DNA of 64,000 nt from Acidobacteriota bacterium. Its GTDB lineage: Bacteria > Acidobacteriota > Blastocatellia > RBC074. The notes under the pieces were generated by a model. That model was not told where the DNA came from, did no database searches, and saw only the letters and a list, made by a program, of their open reading frames with translations. The stretch spans positions 1-64,000 of the forward strand of contig JADJLO010000037.1 in the NCBI GenBank assembly GCA_016710075.1. Reading direction: 5' to 3'. This document shows, one piece after another, positions 53,349-61,024 of this stretch (positions are counted from its first letter, which is position 1; every line of letters begins with the position of its first letter). The translations under genes and the position numbers were made by a program.

Positions 53349-54785
53349 TCAAAATCCCAGTTCAGCGCCTGACTCATCAAGTTTTTTGAGTCTGTAGCGA
53401 AGCTGATCTCTTGAGATGCCCAGCAATTCTGCGGCTCGTGTCTGGTTTCCGCCGCTGCGGTGCATTGCCTGCTGTACGAGTGAGAGTTCAAATTCCTCCA
53501 GGTTGACGCCATTTTCGGGAAGAATATAGCGCCCGGCGATTGATTCCCCGGAGCCGCCGGCTCTCGCTGACGCATGAAAAGTATCTTCGTGGAAATCCGC
53601 CTTGATTCCGCGCAGGAGGTCTCGTGGAAGCCAGGTTGTGCTGATTTGATCGGTATCTTCCAGAATCAGGACCCGCTCGATGACGTTCCTCAATTCGCGC
53701 ACGTTTCCGGGCCATTGATAATTTAGAAAAACTTCCTCGACTTCGGGGCTCAGGCCCCGGATCCGTTTTCTGAGTGTCCGGTTGAAATAGGTGATGTAAT
53801 AATTGGCCAGCATCAGAACATCGTCCCCGCGTTTTCTAAGCGGTGGAAGGTCTATCTGGATGACCGATAGGCGGTAATAGAGATCAAGCCTGAAATGTCC
53901 CGCTTCACTTTCCGATCTGAGGTCCCTGTTAGACGAGGCGATGATCCTGATATCGAGAGGCAGATCCTTCAAACCGCCGACTCTTCGAAAAGAGCCTTCC
54001 TCAAGAACTCTGAGAAGCTTGGCCTGGAGGTTGAGCTCGAGTTCGCCGATCTCGTCGAGAAAAATCGTGCCGCCCTGAGCCTGCTCAAAAAGGCCTTCCT
54101 TCCTCGATTTTGCGTCGGTGAAGGATCCTTTTTCATGCCCGAAGAGCTCGCTTTCAATCAGAGTGCCCGGGATAGCCGCCAGGTTGATTGCCACGAAATG
54201 CTGATCGACACGACCCGAACTGTAATGAATCGCCTTGGCCACAAGGTCCTTTCCGGTTCCGCTTTCTCCCTGAAGCAGAACGGAGGACGCCTCGCTGGCA
54301 GCCACCTTGCGCGCCAGAGCAATCATGTCTTTCATTGCCGGAGAGTGGCCGATGATCTGTTCGAAGCTGAACTGCCTGGCCTGTTCAGAACGTATGGCTT
54401 TGACTTCACGCCTCAACTGGCCGGTCTCGATCCCGTTGCGAATGGTCACCTGCAGCTCGCGCAGGTTGATCGGCTTGGCGATGAAATCATAGGCTCCGCC
54501 GCGCATCGCCGAGAGCGTATCATCGAGCATGACGTTGCCGGTGATCATGATCACCACGCACTGGGGCTGACGGCTCTTGTATTCGCGCAGTGCATCGAGT
54601 CCCGACCCATCCGGCAGATTGACATCCTGCAGCACGACCAGCGGCTGCTCGATATCGAACAATTCGAGCGCTTCGGCAATTGTGCCGGCTTCCACCGGAT
54701 CAAACCCCCAGCCCCGCATGGCTTCCGCCAACGTGTACCGGATTGCCGCCTCATCATCCACAACTAGTACTTTTTCTTTGGGCAT
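53349..54785 (-). CDS. NtrC-family sigma-54-dependent response regulator
   Basis: A 478-residue protein. The receiver domain (residues 1-120) has VLVVDDEAAIRYTLAEA and the acceptor in VVLQDVNLPDGSGLDAL. The AAA+ ATPase (about 145-375) has Walker A GESGTGKDLVAKAIHYSSGR, Walker B GGTIFLDEIGELELNLQAKL and the sigma-54 contact loop as GSFTDA instead of the canonical GAFTGA; the essential threonine is kept. The C-terminal Fis-type helix-turn-helix is NQTRAAELLGISRDQLRYRL. It activates sigma-54 promoters on phosphorylation. No kinase is adjacent; the hybrid kinase at 49.9-51.5 kb is the nearest candidate. Confidence 0.94.
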   Translation of the reverse strand: MPKEKVLVVDDEAAIRYTLAEAMRGWGFDPVEAGTIAEALELFDIEQPLVVLQDVNLPDGSGLDALREYKSRQPQCVVIMITGNVMLDDTLSAMRGGAYDFIAKPINLRELQVTIRNGIETGQLRREVKAIRSEQARQFSFEQIIGHSPAMKDMIALARKVAASEASSVLLQGESGTGKDLVAKAIHYSSGRVDQHFVAINLAAIPGTLIESELFGHEKGSFTDAKSRKEGLFEQAQGGTIFLDEIGELELNLQAKLLRVLEEGSFRRVGGLKDLPLDIRIIASSNRDLRSESEAGHFRLDLYYRLSVIQIDLPPLRKRGDDVLMLANYYITYFNRTLRKRIRGLSPEVEEVFLNYQWPGNVRELRNVIERVLILEDTDQISTTWLPRDLLRGIKADFHEDTFHASARAGGSGESIAGRYILPENGVNLEEFELSLVQQAMHRSGGNQTRAAELLGISRDQLRYRLKKLDESGAELGF

Positions 54786-54962
54786 AAATAATATTTAAAA
54801 AAGCCCCCCTGAGCATAAAGCCGTGACACTTTGCAGCCAGGGTGCGATCCGTGCAGTTGTTATTATGTTGCTTATTCTAACGGATAAGTTTTGCAGGCGT
54901 GAAGAGAAAGCGGTAATTTGACGTCACTAATTGCAAACTTGAGTGGGTTGGATTTCCCGAGT

Positions 54963-55295
54963 TCACAGCGACATTTGCCTTTCCCTTGAGATCAGCCTGG
55001 GCAGTACATTTTCCGTCCAGCGCCGCAGTCTTGCGTTCATTGGATAAGGCTTCGTGGTGTTATTTAAATAATTTTTGATGACCACTCTGCTGTTGAAGGG
55101 AATGTAGCATTTGCCGGAATCCCACACGCCACTTGATGCGCGGCATCTCCCTTCGGCATTTGACGGGGCCGCGATGTGCCGTAAAGCACATTGCCGACAA
55201 CACGAGAGGTACCGAAACAATTTTTTATTGATCATAAATCCTCCATTTAAGGGTTTGTTTTTTTCCTTCAATGGATAAAGCGATAAAGTATTCAA
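54963..55295 (-). CDS. Hypothetical protein, possibly a decayed secreted peptide gene
   Basis: A 110-codon frame, with internal MINKKLFRYLSCCRQC at 55235 the better start (GGAGG lies upstream). As written it has no signal peptide, but a one-base shift after MINKK gives IVSVPLVLSAMCFTAHRGP, a good export signal. This suggests a small secreted protein whose frame has been disturbed. The remainder (GKCYIPFNSRVVIKNYLNNT) matches no family I know. It occupies the 625-base gap between the sigma-54 activator and recJ, together with about 180 bases in which I see nothing. Confidence 0.3.
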   Translation of the reverse strand: MNTLSLYPLKEKNKPLNGGFMINKKLFRYLSCCRQCALRHIAAPSNAEGRCRASSGVWDSGKCYIPFNSRVVIKNYLNNTTKPYPMNARLRRWTENVLPRLISRERQMSL

Positions 55296-55411
55296 ATCGG
55301 TATCACAAATACAATATTTCCCGTCGGAACCGGGTTTTCAGTTCTTATACGTTGAAGAATACAACAGATAAGATACGGCAGATCCAGCAGTAGCGGCGAT
55401 AACGGCCGCCG

Positions 55412-57691
55412 CTACTGCTGAGGCTTCCAGTTCCTTCGATAAGCGACCGTCTCGTCGATGACATTCCTGAGCAAACGTTCGAGGGATTCCCTGTTCGGCA
55501 GGCTGTGGGATGAAGGTCCTTTTTCAATCATGACCGATCCGTCTTCGCGCAAATTGACCGATAGCCGGCCTGAGAGGCCATAGAGCATCAGACCGTATCG
55601 AACCGCGCCTGTTCGTTGAGCAGTGGCGGCGGCGAGTTCATCGAGTGTCGTCCTGCCGAGGCGGGAGCCGATGACGAATTTGATCAGGCCTCCAAGCCTT
55701 TGCAAAAACGCTTCCAAAGAAGTCTCAACCGGATCACCATCGAGCAGTACCAGCCTGCGTGGTTTGACGATCTCGAGCGCGGCGCTCCATTCTTCGGGCC
55801 CGGGTGGCGGCGTCCAGATTATCAGGGTGCCGGCGGGTTTGAGTTCGTTCCGGTTCAGCCCCTCGATTCCGGCTCCGCCTTCCCTCCAGACGATTGCGTC
55901 ATGATAGAGCCCGAGCATTTCCGCAAGCATTGATTGTGGGTCGTGATGGCCGCGATGGTCTTCAATCACGAATTGAGCGGGTGCGGAATCAACTTCGATC
56001 TCTTCAGATGCGATCGGGCGGAGATCGATAAGTTCCAGAATGGGCTCGATTCGGCCTTTGTACCGGCTGATTCTGAGCGTACAGGCAAGATCGAAACGTG
56101 ATTCAGGCAATTCGGCATTGCCGGCATTCCACCAGAAAACCTTCTGTCTGTTGCCTGCCCGGTCTTCTACCAGCAGCTCAAGATGATCCCTTCTTCGCCC
56201 CAGCCCCCTGCTGCGAACAAGACGCAGATCTCTCGTTGCCAGGGTCAGCGGAGGGTTGCCGTTCCCGAACGGAGCGAGGCGCCGAAGATCGGCGGCAAAA
56301 TCCAGAGATATTTCGGGGAGACAGATGTAGCCGTCGATATCGAGTGTCGGTTCTTCAGCCAGATCAGGAGCTTGCGCGCGAACGGCCTGAGAGACGCGAC
56401 GCCTGAAATCGAAGATGTCATCTCGCCTGAGCGTCATCCCGGCGGCCTGCGAATGGCCGCCGAATTTGAGCAGCAGATCGCGGCATTCATGCAATGCCTG
56501 GGTGATGTTGACTCCATGAACCGAGCGCGCCGAACCGAAAGCCTGATCGCCCTCTTCGCACAAGAGCACTACGGGTTTGTGCCATGTTTCGGCCAGGCGG
56601 TTGGCGACGATTCCCGCGACTCCGCCGCTCCAGCCCGGATATGAGAGGACGATGACGGCGTATTCGAGCAGCGACGGATCGCGTTCGAGCATATATTCCG
56701 CGCTGTCTTCGATCATCTTCGATTCAAGTTTGCGCCTCGCATTCAGGCTTTCGAGCTGGCCGGCAAGTTCTTGCGCTCGCGCGGCGTCCGTCGTCGTCAG
56801 GAGCTCAACGCAGTCTTTTGCATCCGACAATCGTCCCTGTGCATTGAGCCTCGGCGCCAGCCCAAAGCCAATGTCGGTCTCATCCAGTTCAAGCGGATCG
56901 ATTTCCGCCATTTCCAGCAGGGCACGCAATCCCGGCCGGGATGTCACCCGCATCATCTCGATTCCACGCTGCAACAGATATCGCGTTTCATTTGTCTGTT
57001 TTGCGACGTCGGCAACTATTCCCAGAGCGACCAGATCGAGCAGATCGTCCGTCCCCTGCGCGGATGAAGCTGAGGATGTAAGCGCAGCGATAAGTTGATA
57101 TGCGACCCCGACTCCAGGCAGATCGCGAAGCTTGTGGCCGTCAGGCAGCCTCATCGGATTGATCACTGAATGCGCGCGGGGCAGAGTCTCTTCGAGCAGG
57201 TGGTGATCGGTGATGATGACATCGACACCGGATCCCTGTGCCACATCGACCGACTCGTGCGCGGTGATGCCCGTATCGCAGGTGATCATGAGACCGATAC
57301 CACGCGACAGCCAGTCACGAAGTCTTGGCAGGTATATTCCATGCCCCTCACCATGTCGCAGCGGCACGTGATATTGCACATTCGCGCCCAGCTTCTTCAA
57401 GCCACTGTAGAGCAGCGCCGTGGCCGTCTGTCCATCGACATCGAAATCACCCCAGATGAGCACAGGCTCGGATGTGCGAATGGCGCGATCGAGACGATCG
57501 ACCGCTCCCTCCACATCCGGCAGATCAAATGGAGAACTGGTTTTGTATTCACTGGAATCGAGAAAGGACCGCGCCGAGGCGATATCGGTCATGCCAAGTT
57601 TCACCAGCCTTTCGGCAACCATCGGATGCCCGCCAACGAAAGCCAGCAAATCTTCAGAAACATCGACTTTTACAGGTTCCTGCCAGCGCAT
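55412..57691 (-). CDS. recJ: Single-stranded-DNA-specific exonuclease RecJ
   Basis: A 759-residue RecJ, a 5'-3' single-strand exonuclease of recombination and mismatch repair. The DHH phosphoesterase core has GDFDVDGQTATALLYSGLKK (about residues 78-97), MITCDTGITAHESV and VDVIITDHHLLEETLP. The DHHA1 domain has FGGHSQAAGMTLRRDD (about 395-410). An OB-fold follows (LAPFGNGNPP, then LLVEDRAGNRQKVFWWNAG). The C-terminal 200 residues extend beyond the usual 570-residue enzyme and resemble the long C-terminal region of Deinococcus-type RecJ. It is the last gene of the minus-strand recombination block, 143 bases after the nuclease gene, with repeat copy H between them. Confidence 0.94.
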   Translation of the reverse strand: MRWQEPVKVDVSEDLLAFVGGHPMVAERLVKLGMTDIASARSFLDSSEYKTSSPFDLPDVEGAVDRLDRAIRTSEPVLIWGDFDVDGQTATALLYSGLKKLGANVQYHVPLRHGEGHGIYLPRLRDWLSRGIGLMITCDTGITAHESVDVAQGSGVDVIITDHHLLEETLPRAHSVINPMRLPDGHKLRDLPGVGVAYQLIAALTSSASSAQGTDDLLDLVALGIVADVAKQTNETRYLLQRGIEMMRVTSRPGLRALLEMAEIDPLELDETDIGFGLAPRLNAQGRLSDAKDCVELLTTTDAARAQELAGQLESLNARRKLESKMIEDSAEYMLERDPSLLEYAVIVLSYPGWSGGVAGIVANRLAETWHKPVVLLCEEGDQAFGSARSVHGVNITQALHECRDLLLKFGGHSQAAGMTLRRDDIFDFRRRVSQAVRAQAPDLAEEPTLDIDGYICLPEISLDFAADLRRLAPFGNGNPPLTLATRDLRLVRSRGLGRRRDHLELLVEDRAGNRQKVFWWNAGNAELPESRFDLACTLRISRYKGRIEPILELIDLRPIASEEIEVDSAPAQFVIEDHRGHHDPQSMLAEMLGLYHDAIVWREGGAGIEGLNRNELKPAGTLIIWTPPPGPEEWSAALEIVKPRRLVLLDGDPVETSLEAFLQRLGGLIKFVIGSRLGRTTLDELAAATAQRTGAVRYGLMLYGLSGRLSVNLREDGSVMIEKGPSSHSLPNRESLERLLRNVIDETVAYRRNWKPQQ

Positions 57692-57700
57692 AAGAAAGGA

Positions 57701-57821
57701 GATTACGAAACAGACGAAAAATTTCAGGCGCTGAATGGAGAAAATATAAAAATGAAATAACTGTCCAGGCGTTAAACCAAGTTATTTCATTCGCCTGAAT
57801 TTTTTCGTCTGTTTCGTAATC
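57701..57821. repeat. Dispersed nonamer palindrome element, copy H (most regular copy)
   Basis: The 30-base left arm 57701-57730 begins GATTACGAAACAGACGAAAA. The right arm 57792-57821 matches its complement at 29 of 30 positions. A second stem, AATGAAATAACT (57751-57762) with AGTTATTTCATT (57780-57791), continues inside and abuts the outer right arm. The whole could fold as a two-stage hairpin of 121 bases in the recJ leader. Confidence 0.92.
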
Positions 57822-57834
57822 TTGTCTTAAAACC

Positions 57835-58662
57835 TTAAAACGAAATCTCCCCGATCTCATCGAGGTTCATGTTGAAAGACTCCGATGAATCGGGCTCGTC
57901 TTCAGTGAGATAATCATCGAAATTGCCGGGCTCATTGCCGCGCTCGCACAATGAGCGGAAAGAGCAGAAGCGGCAAAGCTTTTTTTCGTCAGTGAGGGGG
58001 AATTCGAATCTTCCGGCGATCACATTGATCAGCGAGATAAGTCGCTCTTCGGCTGATTCAAGGCTTTTCGCAGAGGTCTCAAGCTCCACGGTTTCGGCCT
58101 TATCCGCGAACCAATAGAGCATTTTGATCTTCTCGGGTGGAATCGATTTTCCGTCATTGAGCCAGTCGCCGGAGCGTGCAAGCACATACGGATAGACCAG
58201 CGTCTGCATTCTTTCGGCAAGAAACGAATGTTTCCGGGTTTTGCCCGTCTTCCAGTCCACGATGAGAAAAGTGGAGTCTGGCATCTTTGCGACGATGTCG
58301 TATTTCGCCATCAGCAGACTGCCGGCGACAGGTGTCGTCAGAACCAGTTCAGGGTGGCGGATTGCAGGGAGGTTCAGGCTCTGCCACTTGAGATAATTTT
58401 CCCACCAGCCTTGCAGTTCATCATCGTTATTATTAAACAGCATGGATTCGAGGGCCTGCGGATCGACGCCGGCGGCGTGCTGGTGCAGCAGGTGATGGAA
58501 ATCCTGTCCTCTCATCTGCCGGGATTCATATGCGATCGCTGATGAGGTCTCGGGTGCGGGCCACCTGATGTCGCGGATGTATCGCAGCTCGAAGCGGCGC
58601 GGGCAGTCCAGATAATCCTGCAGCGCGCTCTGGCTGAAAATGAAATCGTCAGGCAGGCTCAT
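57835..58662 (-). CDS. Stand-alone PD-(D/E)XK nuclease with Fe-S-type cysteines (RecB/AddB/Cas4-like)
   Basis: A 275-residue nuclease. FSQSALQDYLDCPRRFELRY (residues 9-28) is the RecB-nuclease opening with the first cysteine. H of FHHLLHQH and the D/ExK site TFLIVDWKTGK (about residue 137) give the catalytic core. LVYPYVLARS is the following QxxxY-like motif. CRFCSFRSLCERG near residue 238 adds three cysteines, which with the first can hold a [4Fe-4S] cluster as in AddB and Cas4. The C-terminal 35 residues are acidic. Its ATG overlaps the UvrD-like gene's end by 14 bases, so the two are translationally coupled. It supplies the nuclease activity that both helicases of the block lack. Confidence 0.9.
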   Translation of the reverse strand: MSLPDDFIFSQSALQDYLDCPRRFELRYIRDIRWPAPETSSAIAYESRQMRGQDFHHLLHQHAAGVDPQALESMLFNNNDDELQGWWENYLKWQSLNLPAIRHPELVLTTPVAGSLLMAKYDIVAKMPDSTFLIVDWKTGKTRKHSFLAERMQTLVYPYVLARSGDWLNDGKSIPPEKIKMLYWFADKAETVELETSAKSLESAEERLISLINVIAGRFEFPLTDEKKLCRFCSFRSLCERGNEPGNFDDYLTEDEPDSSESFNMNLDEIGEISF

Positions 58663-60856
58663 TCGCGCCCTCCCTCATCAACCCGGCCAGCGCCGTCAAT
58701 GGCCTGGCCGGGATCATATCGCCGTTCTTTCCGGTATTCCATGTAACGATCAGCTCGCGCCGCGCCCTGGTGATTCCGACATAAAACAATCTCAATCGCT
58801 CCGCGGCATATTCGATACGCGCTTTTCGCGTCGAGATGCCTTCGATGTACGGCACGGCGTGGATGACCGCTTCGAGCTGGGCCAGCGCCTCGGCGTCGAG
58901 GTTCAACCGATTGCGGGCGTAATATTTCTCGCCGATGAAGGTGTCGGTGTCTTCAGCGGATGGGAAGTCGTAGTTGCTCACCGACATGAGGTGAACGCGA
59001 TCCCATTCCAGCCCCTTCGCGCTGTGCAGTGTCATAACAACAGCCTGACCCGGATATCTGGATGGATCGAATTGCTCATCGTCATCGCCGAGTCCCGTGA
59101 ACTTGCGCTTGTTCATCGCTATCTCTTTGAGTTCCTCGACACATTCCGGCAGGCGGTTCCCAGCACTCGAACCCGCAAACGAACGCATATGAATCGCGAT
59201 GCTGTAAGCCGTAGCAATATCGGCGGACTCTTTGAAGATGTCACCGGCTATGGTCAGGATCAACTGATCGATCGGCAATTGGGCGGCTCCCTGCCATCGT
59301 TTGACCAGTCCCCGGAAGCACTCGAGTGTATCGATCAACCCGGCCGATTCGGCAGAGAATACCGTATCCCAAAGCCAGTCCTTGTCGCGTGGAGCCGTAA
59401 ACTGCTCGACATTGGCAATTTTCCCAAGCATCCCCGTAAGCTGCTTGCTCTGCTCGGTCTCGCGCTCATCGCGCATCCATGCCTTGAAAGCATCGCCGAG
59501 CGCCTTCGACTCAACCGGTTTATCCAGAAATCTAACGATCCGATAAAGCGATCCGGCGACCTGCCGGGTCGTTTTGGTGGTTCGCAGAACTTCAGTGTAG
59601 GGAATCTTCTGCTCCAGAAGAACCTTTGTCATCTCGGTTCCAGTGGCATTGGTCGGCAGAAGCGCGGCAACCGTCTTATCAGGATTGGCGGCCAGCCACT
59701 CCTTGAGCGAAGCCGCAACAAAATTTCTCTCCTCGGCGGGAGTCATCCTTCTGCCGGTCTCAAGCTGGACGGTAAGCTCCGAGTCTTGCGGATTGCCCTC
59801 TTTGAGAGCCGAGATAAAAGGCGGGGCCAGTGGCCTTTTCGCCCTGATCGATTCATTGGGATGGTCGAGCGACCACTTGATCAGACGGTTGGCCAGAGCG
59901 ATGATCCCGGGAGCGCTGCGTCCGCTCTCCGGAAGTTCGCGCGCCACGACTTTCTCTTCCTTTAGAAAACTCCGAAGATGCTCGGGATTGGCGGTTGTAA
60001 AAGTTTCGTAGATCGCCTGATTCGGATCGCCGACTCTCACCCAGTTGCCGTCACCAACCAGGCGGCGGAGAATCTGTTCCTGAAGCAGGCTGCTGTCCTG
60101 AGCTTCGTCTTCAAGAACCACCGGCCAGCGGTTGCGCAGCCGCTCAAGATACTGCTCATCCGCTTCCAGAGCGTCCAGCGCGCGGCAGATCAAATCCTGA
60201 AAATCCAGCCCTCCCCTGTAATTCAATCCGCGCTCGTAGGCTTCAAAGATATTGACGCACATCGCTGCAAGCGGGAGGTCCTCAGTATTTCGCTCCAGTG
60301 CGGCTTTGAGGGAGCTGGGTCGATAACGAAAATCCTTTGCCTTCTTGATGAAATTGACGGCGATACCCATCGCATCTTCACGCCATCGGCCGAGAACCTG
60401 CTGATTGTTTCGATCTTCAGGCCTCAGGTACTGCTCGACGCCAAAATCCCTGTGAGCATTGAACCAGGCGGTGACGGCATCGTGAATGATCTCCCGTGTC
60501 TCCAGTTCATCGACGATTTGAAAATCGTCCGCTACCCCGACCAGACCCGGTCGCTCGCTGACGATGTCCTTCGCCAGTCCATGCAATGTCCTGACGCGAT
60601 AAAAAGTCCCAAGGTTGTTGTCATCGAGAAAGTCGCGCACCTGCTGCTCGAATTTACCGCAGGCCGAGTTGACCAGCGTGACGACGAGTATCTGCTGCCC
60701 TCGCGTCAGTTCGAATTCACGAACCAGCTTCGCTGCAAGTCTCGATAACGTCCACGTCTTGCCGCTTCCCGGAACCGCAGACACTCCCATCATCCCTCGC
60801 TCGTATGCGAGGATCTCTTTCTGACTTTCTCTCGGTTCCGGGTGCACTTTTCCCAT
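58649..60856 (-). CDS. UvrD/AddA-like superfamily 1 helicase without nuclease domain
   Basis: A 735-residue helicase. Walker A MGVSAVPGSGKTWTLSRLAA is at about residues 21-40. Walker B is VVLEDEAQDSS (near 240), motif III VGDPNQAIY, motif V VMTLHSAKGLEWDRVHLMSV and motif VI LRLFYVGITRARREL. The length and motifs fit AddA/PcrA/UvrD, but the RecB-type nuclease domain of AddA is absent. The start MGKVHPEPRESQKEIL (60856) is chosen because upstream codons run into repeat copy I. It is coupled to the PD-(D/E)XK gene downstream and follows the AddB-like gene after 129 bases. Confidence 0.92.
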   Translation of the reverse strand: MGKVHPEPRESQKEILAYERGMMGVSAVPGSGKTWTLSRLAAKLVREFELTRGQQILVVTLVNSACGKFEQQVRDFLDDNNLGTFYRVRTLHGLAKDIVSERPGLVGVADDFQIVDELETREIIHDAVTAWFNAHRDFGVEQYLRPEDRNNQQVLGRWREDAMGIAVNFIKKAKDFRYRPSSLKAALERNTEDLPLAAMCVNIFEAYERGLNYRGGLDFQDLICRALDALEADEQYLERLRNRWPVVLEDEAQDSSLLQEQILRRLVGDGNWVRVGDPNQAIYETFTTANPEHLRSFLKEEKVVARELPESGRSAPGIIALANRLIKWSLDHPNESIRAKRPLAPPFISALKEGNPQDSELTVQLETGRRMTPAEERNFVAASLKEWLAANPDKTVAALLPTNATGTEMTKVLLEQKIPYTEVLRTTKTTRQVAGSLYRIVRFLDKPVESKALGDAFKAWMRDERETEQSKQLTGMLGKIANVEQFTAPRDKDWLWDTVFSAESAGLIDTLECFRGLVKRWQGAAQLPIDQLILTIAGDIFKESADIATAYSIAIHMRSFAGSSAGNRLPECVEELKEIAMNKRKFTGLGDDDEQFDPSRYPGQAVVMTLHSAKGLEWDRVHLMSVSNYDFPSAEDTDTFIGEKYYARNRLNLDAEALAQLEAVIHAVPYIEGISTRKARIEYAAERLRLFYVGITRARRELIVTWNTGKNGDMIPARPLTALAGLMREGANEPA

Positions 60857-60871
60857 AAATAAATATAGATA

Positions 60872-61024
60872 GATCACGAAACAGGCGGAATAAACGAAAC
60901 AAACCAAAAATCTACTGGTTGGGAAAGCCTGGTTTATCTGAGTATTTTGTCCATCATGAATGTTATGCCCAATGAACGCCTGAAATTATTCGGTTGTTTC
61001 GTTTACTCCGTCTGTTTGGTCATC
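60872..61024. repeat. Dispersed nonamer palindrome element, copy I
   Basis: The left arm 60872-60911 begins GATCACGAAACAGGCGGAAT; the right arm 60985-61024 ends TCCGTCTGTTTGGTCATC. The arms are inverted with about 73 bases between. The right arm lies inside the 3' end of the AddB-like gene and writes its last residues (DDQTDGVNETTE and the stop). Confidence 0.85.

Noticed and set aside
58640..59965. 441-codon plus-strand frame opposite the UvrD-like gene
   Set aside because: Antisense shadow of a helicase with intact motifs; no start signal.
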